A stretch of DNA of 64,000 nt from Isoetes taiwanensis (lineage: Eukaryota > Streptophyta > Lycopodiopsida > Isoetales > Isoetaceae), in contig JAJEKV010000005.1 of the NCBI GenBank assembly GCA_021234155.1, positions 10,348,572-10,412,571 on the forward strand. Direction: 5' to 3'. The position numbers and the translations under genes were made by a program. Of this stretch, positions 44,123 through 55,797 are shown one piece after another. Within the stretch, counting starts at the first letter, position 1. Each line of letters opens with the position of its first letter. The notes under the pieces are model-generated. The model did not search any database. It was not told where the DNA came from and saw nothing but the letters and a program-made list of their open reading frames with translations.

Positions 44123-44408
44123 TGTCGTGCACTCTACTTGGAAGACAAATATAAACTATTGCAACACGAACCTGGTACTCAAGCGATCGTTGCAGCACAA
44201 ATCTCTAGAAAGTCGCCTGTTTCAATGAACCTGCAAGACAAAATGTGAATACAGGCTCACTATTGACAAACGTATGGTCAATATTGAAAATGCAAAAGGA
44301 GATGAGAGAGAGAAAGAGTGCACCTGCTCTACACGCGACTTCTCACGCAATCGCCTTCCCTAAAGAAAAGTGAGGGTAGAAGGGCCATGCGTGCCCATAA
44401 ATAACCCT

Positions 44409-44893
44409 TTGCCTCGTAGAAGGATTCGCCCAGGCGAATCCTTCTACAGGCCGGAGATGCTAGGCGTGCCTGAGGTAATATGCCAGGCGTCTTTGGGGCT
44501 GTGACCACCAAATGCCTTCCCTACGGGTTCGCCCAAGAGGGCGTGCCTAAGGTAATATGCCGGTGCGAGGCTCGCTTCGCTAACCACAAAATCTTTGGGT
44601 CACGATGTGTGCGACCCATGCGGATCTGCAACCCGGATTCGCCCGAGAATCCGGCTCCTGACAATGCTCACCAATGGGGTTGAATCGAACCGGGGAGGAC
44701 AATAAATGCCTGCCTCCCATTCTGACGGCGATGCGACGCGGCGCACGCCCTCCCATTCGGCGTGGCGTGCCGGCCGACAGGTAAGAAGGCAATAAATGCC
44801 TTACACGCCTGCCATTTTCTGGGGGCCGCCATCGACCGGGGTTAGGGTTTGCACTGGGCAAACCGTTACCGGTAGGAGGCGCTCCACGAAGGC
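44409..44893. other. GC-rich non-coding region with a perfect hairpin
   Basis: Arms GTAGAAGGATTCGCC (44416-44430) and GGCGAATCCTTCTAC (44433-44447) pair perfectly over 15 bp with a 2-base loop. Further TTCGCC/GGCGAA and GGTAATATGCC repeats follow. Composition changes sharply from the array at 44408. No credible gene. Confidence 0.6.
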
Positions 44894-45633
44894 ATGACGG
44901 CCCGCCCGATCCGCCACGTCATTTTGTGTTGGCGTGGGCGAATCGAGGGTTCGCTTAGGCGAATTTCTGGGGTTCGCTTGGGTGAACCCGGTTGGCTTGA
45001 CGAGTCAATTTCGGGAGCCAATAAAGTGGGCGATAAGGCACTCCATGCTTTCGATGCCGTTCTATCGTTATTGGAAATCGGATACTCGAAGTCGACCTTC
45101 AAATTGCAAAAAAAACCAGGAAGCTGGTAAGCCTGTTGTGTTCGTCCGATCAAAAGCAGATTTGGACATCCAAAATCTGGCCCTTGCCAAGGAAATAACC
45201 ATGGCGCAGGCTGTAGCTGAATTCCATGATAAAGTGAAGAAAAACTTCCAACATCAAATGCTTAGGGCTGGTTTGACAGGCATTGATATTCTGATCGTCA
45301 GTTCGTTTTTCTTCGAAAAAACAACATATAAACTTCTTTCTGATACAAGCTTGAAATGCATGGATGAAAAGCTGGCTATGGACTTTCTGTTAAGAACAGG
45401 GGCAACTCGATTCCATGATTTAACTGGTTAGTGTCTTCTTTTGTAGTTTAATTGTTTCATTTCAATTACAAGTAGCCTATATAATTTGACGTTTAAGTAC
45501 GTACGCAGGTGGCTATGATGAGACTTCAAAAATAGAAACCAAGAATGTTCTGCAAATCCAAAGGCGAGAGGCTTATGTAAAGAATTCATGGATGGATAGA
45601 TCATTTCTCTCTTTAAATAGAAAAATGGGATAG
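44894..45633 (+). pseudogene. IRG-like (interferon-inducible-type) GTPase, C-terminal part
   Basis: The main frame reads PVVFVRSKADLDIQN (G4-like RSKAD block as in IRG GTPases, usually RTKVD), then VKKNFQHQMLRAGL, DILIVSSFFF (G5-like (I/V)SS) and MDEKLAMDFLLRTGA, up to 45426. An 82-bp intron (GTTAGT...ACGCAG, 45427-45508) joins in phase to a last exon ending with a stop at 45631-45633. Upstream coding (HAFDAVLSLLEIGYSKSTFK) is in the neighbouring frame and would join across the A8 run near 45107, so a one-base indel is likely. The G1 P-loop and switch regions are not found; the segment upstream of 45000 is GC-rich repeat. Family call from motif order only. Confidence 0.5.
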
Positions 45634-48600
45634 TTTTAACTGCTTATGGACACTCAAGCATGTTTCAATGCAGAAATGCGCCATAATGCTGCAAAATGTA
45701 AAGCTAGCAAACACATGTTGTATGTGTGTGTTGAGGCTTATAATACATATGCAAAGTTCAAGCAACCATAAGTGCTCTCTAATGGAATGAGGTATTAAAC
45801 TTCGAAGTGTTCTTGCCAATCTAGGATCCTCTTTCGAAAACCATCTTATAGATTAAAGAGAAACAATTCGCTGCTGTAAGAATTACATGTCACACAGTTA
45901 TATAGCTCAAAGGTCATGGTCTCAATAAAATTCCTGATCTTTAATCAAGCAATTGCAATGCCTTACACAAGGAAGTATTTCAACAATAAATCGAATGCTC
46001 TACATGATGAATATTGAGCAATGTCAGCCCATTTGGCTTCACCCCTTGACAACATATCTGGAGATTTTCAGTGTTTTGTTTATGGTATTGCATTGGGAAT
46101 AACTATTTTTGCTTATCCAAGTTGATTAAATACAGCATTGACAACTTTAAGCTTCCATAATCGAGATCCATCATAACAAAATAACCAGACTTTTTAGTGG
46201 TACGAAATTCATAAAGCTATTTTCTACATTCTAAAGAAAACAGCTTTATGGACTTCTTTAGAAAATAGCTTCATCGTAGAAATAGCTTTATGGATTTTTT
46301 TTACCATTGTCTAAAATACCCCAATTCCTTAATCAATACGTAAACCACTACGGCCAGTGTTTTGTTTGTATTTTTTTGGTGTTTTTTTTTTTTTGGTAAC
46401 CTTAGTTACCACTTTCCTAAGTATTTGGCGCTGCTTAGAGCCCCACCACAAGTCTATAACTAGCTTTTTAAAAATAATGTTCAATATAGATCGGTTAACA
46501 ATAAAATCGAGTATTCATTAATCATCAAAACTTACATATATTTCAAAGATCTACCTAATCTAAATTCCTATTATCCAAGCCACTGATTTGCTTGAGTCTA
46601 GCAACTACGATCTCGAATTCCAAGCTAATCAAAAGCTCTGGGGTAAAATCTGCCATTTTGGGATACGGCATCCATGCTCTTTCTGTTCAAGCTAATCAAA
46701 AGCTCACGGGGTAAAATCGCCATTTTGGGATACCTCATTTGGAGCCGATCTTGCCGGGAGCAACAACGATAAATCCATCCCATTATAATACATTGCTATG
46801 CTTGTTGGAAAAGCATACTTCATTAAGCCAAATGGTAACAGAGGCAAGGAATCAAGCAATGAAGAATGAGGTAAAGAAGAAAAAGCTATGACAAGTTGAA
46901 GAAACCCTGCGAAAATGGACTTAAACAGGACAGAAGGAGGGAACAAGTTCGACAAAAAACTCCAGAGCCAAGAAACTAGAAGACAAGAGCTGACTAGGGG
47001 GGATACTCCTCTGCAAATGCTTACAATGATCTATTTGAAAGAAGGGGGCATCTGGAATTGCTTGTGAAAAGTTTAAGAAACCCCAAAACTCTGCATGGCC
47101 ACTCTTTGGATCCTTAATCTGGCAGAATCTTTCATGCTGAGAGATATAGGGGAGGGAGGCCTAGTTTGAATGTATTTTTTCTTTTTGAAATTATTCTTAT
47201 GTGTTTGGTAAAATATTAGGTGATGATAACTATGTTTAGCACACCCGCTGAGAGATTCTAGGTTTGACAGTATGTGATAGCTTCTTTTTCGGCAGGTAAC
47301 AATATTCTATAGAGCTTGGCAATTCTGGAACTTTTTTCTAAGAGAATATTTCATCTGGACATATTGATATATTGTCATCTGATCTGTATCGTTGGGCAAG
47401 GTTGTATAGTTGTCCCTTACATGTTCTCTCATAAGCAGGTTTGGCTGGAGAGCACAATTATGTATTTTGTATGATGTAAGTGTTATGTCAAGTCCTAGAT
47501 TTGAGTTTAGTTATGTAGCAATATAAGTTTAGAAAAGAAGTTGTAGAGTCCATGCATGCATGCAATATCTAAGTCGATGCCATTCTATTTCATTTCTGTC
47601 TGCTTTAAACTCTGTAATATAATGACACATTCTAGAAGGTGATGTAGGCCTCATAGCTGCCCATATAAGTTTGCAACTTTACTCCATGATGAATGTCTTT
47701 GACTTTTGTGAAGAACTAAACATGCATGCAAGATGAAGTCCTTTGACCCCAAATTTCTATGTGTGCTGCTTTCTGACCAGTTTCATAATATTGATGAGCC
47801 CGGATCTGGATTTTTAGCCCATCAAGCTGGTTAAATTCTAGAATTCTATACTCCCTGCATTGGATTGCAGTTGTAAAAAGATTCATTTGCATTTTTCACA
47901 ATCCTCAAAAAGATGTATATGTGGCATCTTTTGATTGGACTTGTGATGTTATGTCGCGTGGCTCGCGTGACCAGCCCCTTCTCTTATTGGAGGATTGTGA
48001 TTTGTCATGGACCAGCCCCCTTGTGAGGCTTCGCCGAGCCGGCGTGATGGCTTCTATTTTTTGAGTTGATTGCTTCTTTTTATGTTGTTTCTTTTCAGGT
48101 CATCTCATCCTATAGCGACTTTGTTGAGTTACTTTTCTAACGTCTAATGCATTCTGTTTGTTTTCTTTTCTCATAAGTTCAGGAGATCATGGCTATTTCT
48201 TTCTTGTGTTCGGTTGTGACCTCCATCTTGTGCTTCCTCGATTTTTTCCTCAATGATATCAACTTTGACGGCCTGGGCTTTTCTTTGGGAGCCATCGGGC
48301 GAACGTTTATCATTAAGGTTTTCCTCGAAAACCTGAAAGGGCGGAGTTTTTCATCCCGGTGATAAACTTTCGCACGTTGTCTCCTATTAGCCTTTCTTAC
48401 TTTACGTCGTCTTAAGGGGTCTGGGTTGTTCCTATGGCAGGTTCCCTTTATGATTATTAGTGAGTAGTCAGATCGAATTGGTGGACTACCCTACCCTCCA
48501 CCTTAGATAGTTTTTCAAAATGTTTGTACACTGCTGTGATGAAAGATATGCCTATCTATCATCGGCCGGTTTTCCCCTCCAGACGAGTCTCTCATCAAAA

Positions 48601-48700
48601 TTACCTATTTTACACAAGGAGGGGCATCATTAACTTCTCAAATTGACAAACTTAAACACATCAAGAAATTTTTTATGAAGCAGCGCATGAATGTTGACTT
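45634..48700. other. AT-rich region without a recognised gene
   Basis: I see no domain or convincing exon chain. A ~40-bp sequence (CAAGCTAATCAAAAGCTC, then GGGGTAAAATC.GCCATTTTGG) occurs twice, at 46622-46665 and 46688-46731. The second copy differs as CTG to ACG and CTG to CG. A 57-codon frame at 48189-48362 (MAISFLCSVVTSILCFLDFF, hydrophobic) is possible but unsupported. Confidence 0.4.
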
Positions 48701-48713
48701 GTTAAAAAAAAAA

Positions 48714-49004
48714 TTACGAAATTTGTTGCTGAATTGAATCACTGCCATTAGTAGGATCATGTTTTTCTTTGACAACATTCACCTCTTCGTCAAAGTTGTA
48801 AGCTGCATTTTGAATCTCGACGTAACTGAAATCTTCAGTGGTACCAAGCTGGACGAAGTTGGCTCCGTGGACGCCAAATCTCCTGGCATACCTGAACATG
48901 CATCCTCTACATGCTTTCAAATTAAAATAAACAAGGTGCTGCGCATGGAGGGTTGCCCTCCGTGGCCAGAGGGTGAAGTGGCTTAAATCATAGTTCAAAG
49001 TCAT
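48714..49004 (-). CDS. Small unidentified reading frame
   Basis: A 96-residue minus frame. Its second half (RRFGVHGANFVQLGTTEDFS, then YVEIQNAAYNFDEEVNVVKE) looks protein-like and follows a possible acceptor (CATGTTCAG|GT) at ~48894. The first half looks non-coding. It may be the last exon of a gene whose other exons I cannot identify. Confidence 0.3.
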   Translation of the reverse strand: MTLNYDLSHFTLWPRRATLHAQHLVYFNLKACRGCMFRYARRFGVHGANFVQLGTTEDFSYVEIQNAAYNFDEEVNVVKEKHDPTNGSDSIQQQIS

Positions 49005-51196
49005 ATTTTGACAATCAATTCAAAACCATAACCCCGAACATTTAGAAACAAAATCCTCTGTAGCCAACGAACTACCTTTATTTTCCAAAATGCAGCTAAA
49101 GAGTTTAGCAACCTGTGAAATAAAGAACCTGTGAATTTATATATCAGCCACGCACGGAGGGGGATTGTATAAGACACTCTACCCATGATTCGTTGTTAAT
49201 AATATTGAAGACTACGGTGAATTTTGATCTATTTTTTGAGATTTATTTTAAGTAGCTATTTGCAGGACCTGGGTTATAGCTTCTCATACCAGTTGTCGAA
49301 TATATTTTGTTGCGCATTTCAATTGATCATCTGGGCCAAGAATTGAGACTAGTAGTGACCCTTACTATATTATTATTGTGATATTCGAGTGAGGCTTATG
49401 CATTGTGGAATGCCTCTACAAGTATTTCGTCTCCTTTTATGAATGAACTTTATCATGTAAAGCCCCAAGCTATGAGTTATTGTTCTTTGGTCGTAAAAGA
49501 CTATGGAACGGTTAAAGAAATCAAGCAAGGAAGAAAAGTTGCATTAACGTTTTTAGGAGACCACCTAGGCCCATGACACAGCTAGGAGCTTAGCTAGGAC
49601 CTGGAGCAATGACAAAAGAATGATATTTCCATCTTGCCTTTTATGAAGATTACATAAGTAAATAAAGGCAAAGGAAAATTTTAGAAACAGGTAAGAGGAA
49701 TAGTCACAAATTGAAAATTAAAACATAATTATCCAAGTGAATAAACAATCAAATTTAAGCGAGCATGCCTTACAATAATACTGGCACCTTGCCTCAACTA
49801 TGTAAGATGTGCACCACAACTTCACAACATGGCTCCCTAATTTTAGGTTGCTTTGAATTCTACCTTAAAAATAGAAAACCCTAACTATTTTTCTTAGCAT
49901 TGATGTGATTTTAGATTTTAGGTTGACCATTTTAGACCCTAAATTTTTGTATCTCTATAGCTATACATGCCAGTGTGTATTTATATCTTCACCAAGGGGC
50001 AAAAACGACTCTAGCCTGAAGCTCTTGCTCATGCATTAAAAGGGAGGGCTACCACATAAGTGAAAGCAAATGTGAAGCACAACCGGTTTTCAAGGGAAGG
50101 CCAAAACATGAAGCACAACCCTGAAACAAACATGAAGCATTACCCAAACTCATTGACCTCAAGAGTCGCGTTTCCTCAAAATTACCCAAACACTTCCAAG
50201 ACTCAAGAGTCATGTTTCCTCAAAATTACCCAAACACTTCCAAGACAGCTGGCATATGACAAGCATTTTTAAATAGGTATTATTTTCATATTGATGTCAA
50301 GTTGAGCGTACATAATTTCCCCAAACATATTGAGATGTCTTGTTTTGCATCGATGTTGAATTGAGCCTAAACAATTTCTTCTGAACATTTTAGGATAGAT
50401 CTTGTTTCATATAATTTATCCAAACCACACAGCATGTATAGCATGTACAATGACTTAACATAATTTACTTGCAAGGGTAAAACTCTTTGAAAGTCTTGAC
50501 AAATTGCAGTTCCATGTAGTAAGTTTCATCGGAAGATAAGCATGAATCTATAGGAACAGTTTTCAACCATGTATATGCCCCATGAACAATCAATGGAGGC
50601 AAAAGACTACCTCTTTGACAAGTTTGTGTGTTGTACAGCAAGCAGGAGTATCAATCTTTTTTGAAGACACCGCTTAAAAATTTTATTGATGATTTTCATA
50701 CGCATGGAACCGGTTAAAGTATACCAAAATCTATAGCCCTGCAGGGCTCTGAAAGCAAAATTCTGAAAAGTTAAATATATTAGGATCACTCGCATAGCAG
50801 GTTATATGCTGGAAATATATTAGGATCACTCGCATAGCAGGTTATATGCTGGCATATCTCTGATGGATGTAACATTTTTCAGTGACAATTCCCTTTCAAT
50901 CTGGTTGTAAGTTGCACTGAGCACAGCCTGGACAAGGAAATTCAATTAGATAATAGCAATTCATTAATCACACATTAAATTCCATATATGAAGCACGCAT
51001 TGCGAGCCATTGTGCATCCATACTTCAAATGCCACATAATACAGCATATCGAATGCCATCACATCTTCTGCACAAAAACAGAAATTGATCAAAATGCTGC
51101 TTGCTAAATGAACTACATGCAGTCAATTATGAAATCCTAGATTCCCAAGTCGAAATTGGAATGTTTTTTAGATAAGCAGTTTGTTCAAACAACACG
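49005..51196. other. Non-coding region with two short tandem duplications
   Basis: A 45-bp duplication at 50161-50250 (AAGAGTC..GTTTCCTCAAAATTACC) and a 44-bp duplication at about 50773-50860 (ATATATTAGGATCACTCGC, TTATATGCTGG). No gene is recognised. This is the sequence to the left of TBL copy T3 and might include introns of the source TBL gene. Confidence 0.45.
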
Positions 51197-51726
51197 GAAT
51201 CTCTGTTCAGAATGTCACTTGCAAATAATGCTAGATTTTAAGAAATCGAAGTCTCTTGCAAAATGCGGCGAGCCGAAATCCCTTGGAAACAATGCCAGAT
51301 TTTAGAGAACTCTCGGTGTCTGAATCCTGAAGAAAAAGAAAGCAGTTAAGATGCATAACGTTTGGATAAAATATGCACAATATAATTTGCATCAAGGACA
51401 GAAACTTGAGTACCCAGATATTAGATGAGAAACATAAGTAAACTAAGTAAATGATTGCTGCAAATCTAAAGCTCAAAATTGAAATGAGAATCTGGGGTCC
51501 AATCAATTCCAATAAGGAAAGCAGAAGCTTGAAAGGACGCTGAGCAGCCAAACAAAATGATGGTATATCCTGGTACCTGCAAATGCACATGTTTGCGCTA
51601 AGGATCACCCCGCAAACACATGACAGACCATTTTGTGCCAAGCAGAACCAGTGTAAGAAACATACCTAAGCAATAGATCCGTAGATCCTTGGTGTTGCAG
51701 GTCATTGGTAAATAGATCAAGAGCTA

Positions 51727-52411
51727 TTGAACTCTTCAACAAAACCTTTTGAAAATGGATTTAAGGCATGCTGCTTCTGCATGCATAAAAACAAAATGAG
51801 AACATACTCAGCATGTGGACTGCCTAACAAAAGTATTGCATTTGTTGGAGATTCTGTGAGAAGGCAGCAATTCAGGTCTGCGATGCAGGGACATGTGCAT
51901 GCAAGAAAGGGGGTTTTTATAAGCGGTGCCAACCCTCTATGAAGAAGATATTGGTCAGATGTGAATTTGATTTCCATGATGATACAAAACATGATGATAC
52001 AAAGGTTGGGCATATAGATTCAAAGCCACTAATACAACTATCTTATTTCATTGGTTAGCAAATCTTTGCAAGATTTAGTTCTACAATGCCACCAATCCTC
52101 GTGCAGGATCAGCATTACATATAGATTACCCTCCTCTCTTCCTAGGTGCCAACATGCATAAATTTAATATTATTGTTCTCAATACAGGGCATCACTGGAA
52201 TCCCAATAAGCTAAGATTAAACAAGTGGGACATTTATGTTGGTGGTGCTAAGATGACCAAAGGACATCTGAGAATAGAAGATGCACATAAGCAGATTGTT
52301 ACTAATCTAGCAGGTTGGCTGAATAAAGAGATGAGAAAAAGAGAAGATTTAGCAGTGTTCATGAGGTCCTTATCTCTTAGACATTATATGAATGGGGAGA
52401 CAGAAGACTAA
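51727..52411 (+). pseudogene. TBL: TBL fragment (copy T3, outside the array)
   Basis: Same exons as T1 within a 2.2-kb homologous segment (51197-53391). It keeps FVGDSVRRQQF, then a ~50-bp foreign stretch (around 51880-51935) replaces the exon end; 51950-52075 also has small rearrangements. The TAG of T1 and T2 is present, followed by the intact ALHIDYPP, VLNTGHHW and SLSLRHYMNGE. It is therefore no better than the array copies and cannot itself be an intact donor. Confidence 0.85.
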
Positions 52412-53081
52412 TCGAATCCAGAGAAAATTTGAATCCATACAAAACTCTATTAAAAAGGCCGTCCAATTCATAGAAAACCCTGTCCTTGCAACAAAAAACG
52501 GGTACAGAGGGCACAAAAGAAGCATTTACCTGTCCGGAGATCGGTTGGGCAGAAATAAAGCATGATGGTTCAAAACTGGGTTTAGGTTCTGATCACGGTG
52601 AGACCGAAAGACATTATTTGCCAGAGCTCCAAGTTCTAGCTCCAACCTCCATGAAAGCTTCAGCTCCAAGCTGCAAATGAAAGCTCCAGCACCAACCTCA
52701 TTACGATTTTCCAAAAACGCCCTAAAACCCTAAGACATATTGTGCAAGTGGCCAAATAACCCTAATGTAAATCCATGACTGCCTCAATACCACGAATGGA
52801 AGCACCATAGCAGCAAGATTTTGATCGCAGGAAATGATGTTTTCCTTCGTTTCACCGAATAGAAAGAAAACAAGGTTCTAGAACTACGATGCGGTTGTAG
52901 TTAGTTATTTTGGCAGTTCCTATTTATCTTCTTGGTCGCTCCTTCTTTGGCATCAGCTCTCGTAGCATCTCCTTGCCTTCTTTCTACAGCTGGTCCCAAG
53001 GCTTTTTACGGTTGGGCCTTTGCCGTGCTTCCTGGTCCGTTCCTGGTCCCTGTTAGTCTATAGGTTTTCTAGGTATCCACG

Positions 53082-53450
53082 TTGTCGGCTATGGCCCCAA
53101 AAAATGGTTCGTTAAAGTTTAGGAAGAGGCATGCAGGCGACACTGCTTCAGAGCAGACTCCCGCATGGCTTGGAGCCATGGAAGGAAGGCTGGAAGCCAA
53201 GCTAAACGGTCTGAATGACCTTATGGAGAGCAAGTTGCAAGCTAGGCTGGACGATTTGATTGGCACAAAGGCTGAGGTTATTGTGGCCTTGGAGTCCAAG
53301 ATTTCGGCCCTTCAAGAGCAAATCCAGCAGAAGACCAGCAGAGCGAGAGCCCCTCTCCTAAAGTTTCATGAGAATATAAGGAAGCACAATTTCATTATAA
53401 TGGGAAAATTTTTAGTAAACTGGAATTTTTTTATTATGGGGGTTGTATAG
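53082..53450 (+). pseudogene. Coiled-coil fragment (copy T3), 3' replaced
   Basis: Identical in frame to 36142-36441 (MSAMAPKNGSLKFRKRHAG... to LLKFHENIRK). At 53391 homology stops and unrelated AT-rich sequence (AAGCACAATTTCATTATAATG) takes over, so this copy is cut off. Confidence 0.5.
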
Positions 53451-53570
53451 ACCTTATGCAGGGGTTGTATACACGTGTACAGTACCCTGTATCATAGACC
53501 TTATGCAGGGGTTCTATACACGTGCAGTACCCGTGTATCATACATACATGAATATTTAGAGAACATAATA
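53440..53570. repeat. ~55-bp tandem duplication
   Basis: TAGACCTTATGCAGGGGTT and TATACACGTG occur twice, with GTACCC.TGTATCATA between. Non-coding. Confidence 0.7.
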
Positions 53571-53654
53571 ACACGGTATCATATACCAACTTCCAAACAC
53601 AATAGAGACCAAAGTATGAACTATGTATGTCCCTAGTAACCTTCCCCCAGGTTC

Positions 53655-54242
53655 CTAACCCCTTCCCCTTCCCCTTTCCCTTCGCCTGCGAGGTCTAACC
53701 CACGCATCTGGGTTAGGAGTCAAGAGCTCACGCTCATCCCATGCTGATTCTTCCCACCATATGGGGTACCTAGTCATTAGAAAAAGTAATTCCACAGGAT
53801 AATACTCACGGAAGAAGAGCGGACCCAACTCCACAAAACCGTTGTACTCATTGTAGTACACCCTAATAAGGCCATACATCTGTCCCTTACAAATTTCATG
53901 AATGAACTCTGATATGTATGCATCCAGAGAGTGTGCTAAATATCCAGCACGAAGAAGAGGCCTCAATTGTTGTAGCATCTCGTCCAGATAAGGAGGGGGT
54001 TCAAGCATTCCCCTCATTGCAAGTCTCCTATAACATTCGGGATGGATTAATTTCCATCGGTGGCTCATGACCACAATCAAATCGCTCGAATGAAGTTGAT
54101 CAACTCCATTGTAAGCTCCTTGGTGGGGCGTGGCGCAACCTCCACTCCAAGAAATGGTCCCATAGCTCATCCATTCCAGCCGCATGGAATGCCGGGGCAT
54201 GCTTGCGAGCCTTCCGAGTAGCCAGGGGAGGATTGGGTCCAA
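53655..54242 (-). CDS. Unidentified 195-residue protein frame
   Basis: An uninterrupted minus frame, MDPILPWLLGRL... It has a helical, Leu/Arg-rich middle (ECYRRLAMRGML; LDEMLQQLRPLLRAGY), an aromatic stretch (YNGFVELGPLFFREYYP) and a basic RG-rich end (RPRRRRERGRGRG). The composition is protein-like and the frame is long for this AT-rich region, so I think it is or was coding, perhaps as part of a TE. No family recognised. It ends where the AAGATCAAG minisatellite begins. Confidence 0.4.
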   Translation of the reverse strand: MDPILPWLLGRLASMPRHSMRLEWMSYGTISWSGGCATPHQGAYNGVDQLHSSDLIVVMSHRWKLIHPECYRRLAMRGMLEPPPYLDEMLQQLRPLLRAGYLAHSLDAYISEFIHEICKGQMYGLIRVYYNEYNGFVELGPLFFREYYPVELLFLMTRYPIWWEESAWDERELLTPNPDAWVRPRRRRERGRGRG

Positions 54243-54249
54243 TCATTTA

Positions 54250-55090
54250 AAAAGCAAGCAAGGATCACCGAGGGAGCAAGGAACACGGAGGCGAGCAAGT
54301 AGCAAGTTCAAGAGCAAGCAACAAGATCAAGTAGCGAGAGGAGCACGGGAATGAAGTAGCAAGGAACAAGGATCAAGATCAAGTAGCAAGATGCAATGAA
54401 CAAGAAAGATCAAGTAGCAAGAAGATCAAGGAACAAGGAAGATCAAGGAGCAAGAAGCAAGGATCAAGATCAAGTAGCAAGGAACAAGATCAAGTAGCAA
54501 GATCAAGAGCAAGGAACAAGATCAAGTAGGAAGGAGCACGGAATGAAGTAGCAAGGAACAAGGATCAAGATCAAGTAGCAAAGAGCAAGATCAAGAGCAA
54601 GGAACAAGATCAAGTAGGAAGGAGCACGGGAATGAAGTAGCAAGGAACAAGGATCAAGATCAAGTAGCAGGAAGCAATGAACAAGGAAGATCAAGTAGCA
54701 AGAAGATCAAGGAACAAGGAAGATCAAGTAGCAAGAAGATCAAGGAACAAGGAAGATCAAGGAGCAAGAAGCAAGGATCAAGATCAAGTAGCAAGGAACA
54801 AGATCAAGTAGCAAGATCAAGAGCAAGGAACAAGATCAAGTAGGAAGGAGCACGGAATGAAGTAGCAAGGAACAAGGATCAAGATCAAAGAAAGAGCAAG
54901 ATCAAGAGCAAGGAACAAGATCAAGTAGGAAGGAGCACGGGAATGAAGTAGCAAGGAACAAGGATCAAGATCAAGTAGCCGAAGCAATGAACAAGGAAGA
55001 TCAAGTAGCAAGAAGATCAAGGAACAAGGAAGATCAAGTAGCAAGAAGATCAAGGAACAAGGAAGATGAAGGAGCAAGAAGCAAGGATGA
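54250..55090. repeat. Minisatellite (AAGATCAAGTAGC / AAGGAACAAGG), ~314-bp higher order
   Basis: About 840 bp built from purine-rich 10-14-bp words (AAGATCAAGTAGC, AAGGAACAAGG, GGAGCACGG.AATGAAGTAGC). A longer pattern beginning GGATCAAGATCAAGTAGC recurs at 54461 and 54775 (period ~314). Leu/Ser/Cys-rich minus frames across it are by-products. Confidence 0.9.
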
Positions 55091-55140
55091 AAAGTGAGAA
55101 GTGAAAACAAGGTAAAAGAATTTATAGCTCTTAAATCCAA

Positions 55141-55255
55141 TAATGTTGAAGTATAATACCAATAATGTTGAAGTATAATACCAATAATGCCGACGATAAT
55201 ACCAATAATGCTCACGTATAATACCAATAATGCTGAAGTATTATACCAATAATTC
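55141..55255. repeat. 22-bp tandem repeat, five units
   Basis: Five copies of TAATG(T/C)TGAAGTATAATACCAA split as TAATGTTGAAG and TATAATACCAA. Units three and four read GCCGACGA and GCTCACGTA where the others have TGAAGTA. Confidence 0.85.
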
Positions 55256-55305
55256 TATAACGACTATAAAAGCAGCTCCATTTGGTAAGTCATTCATCTC
55301 CCATC

Positions 55306-55470
55306 ATGGCTTATAATATTTATGATGATCGGTTTGAGACCATTCTTTGCTCCATGAGCTACAATGATATTAATCGCTGCATACGTAAAGGTGTTAAAAT
55401 TTGGATCCTTACTTACAATCCAAAGCGAAGGTCGTGGAGTGTGATTGCCCCGGCCTTACTCGTGTTGTGA
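55306..55470 (+). CDS. Small reading frame, unknown
   Basis: Fifty-four codons, MAYNIYDDRFETILCSMSYN... ending IAPALLVL. It follows a TATAAAAG box (55264-55271) at a plausible promoter distance. It could be a short gene or a first exon. No family recognised; 55471-55797 shows nothing more. Confidence 0.3.
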   Translation: MAYNIYDDRFETILCSMSYNDINRCIRKGVKIWILTYNPKRRSWSVIAPALLVL

Positions 55471-55797
55471 TCCATCTTCTTTGGGTTCCGGCGCCATGCC
55501 TACGAAGGCTGAATGCGATCACAATAGCGAGGGATTGATGATGAGTGAATCATCGACTCTATAATGCCATCAATAATATGTGCATCTAAATTATATGTAT
55601 GCCATCAATAATGTGTGCATCGATGTAATGATGTGTATTAAACACCTATTATAATAGATGTAAGGATGTTAGTATAAGCATAAATTAGGATGTATCGACA
55701 ACGTATTAATTGTCCAAAATGCTTAAGTATTATAGCAAAAGAAATTACATACATGATTATCGAGAACATGACTGAGATTGAGAGCTTTTAGCTAATG

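Larger units (their letters stand above)
32229..44408. repeat. Tandem array, ~5.0 kb unit, 2.4 copies (MULE 5' half + TBL segment)
   Basis: The sequence starting CTCCACGCTGCAGAGCATA occurs at about 32230, 37226 and 42234; the units span 32229-37221, 37222-42230 and 42231-44408. Each full unit holds the MULE N-terminal half and core (minus), then TBL exons, a coiled-coil frame and a palindrome-rich AT stretch. The second and third copies start right after AATTTAAATATTTTCGG. The third copy stops after CCCATAAATAACCC at 44408, where unique GC-rich DNA follows. Copies alternate between stretches of near identity and patches full of small differences. Confidence 0.9.

Noticed and set aside
54503-55227. 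Leu/Ser/Cys-rich minus frames
   Set aside because: Translation of the AAGATCAAG minisatellite.
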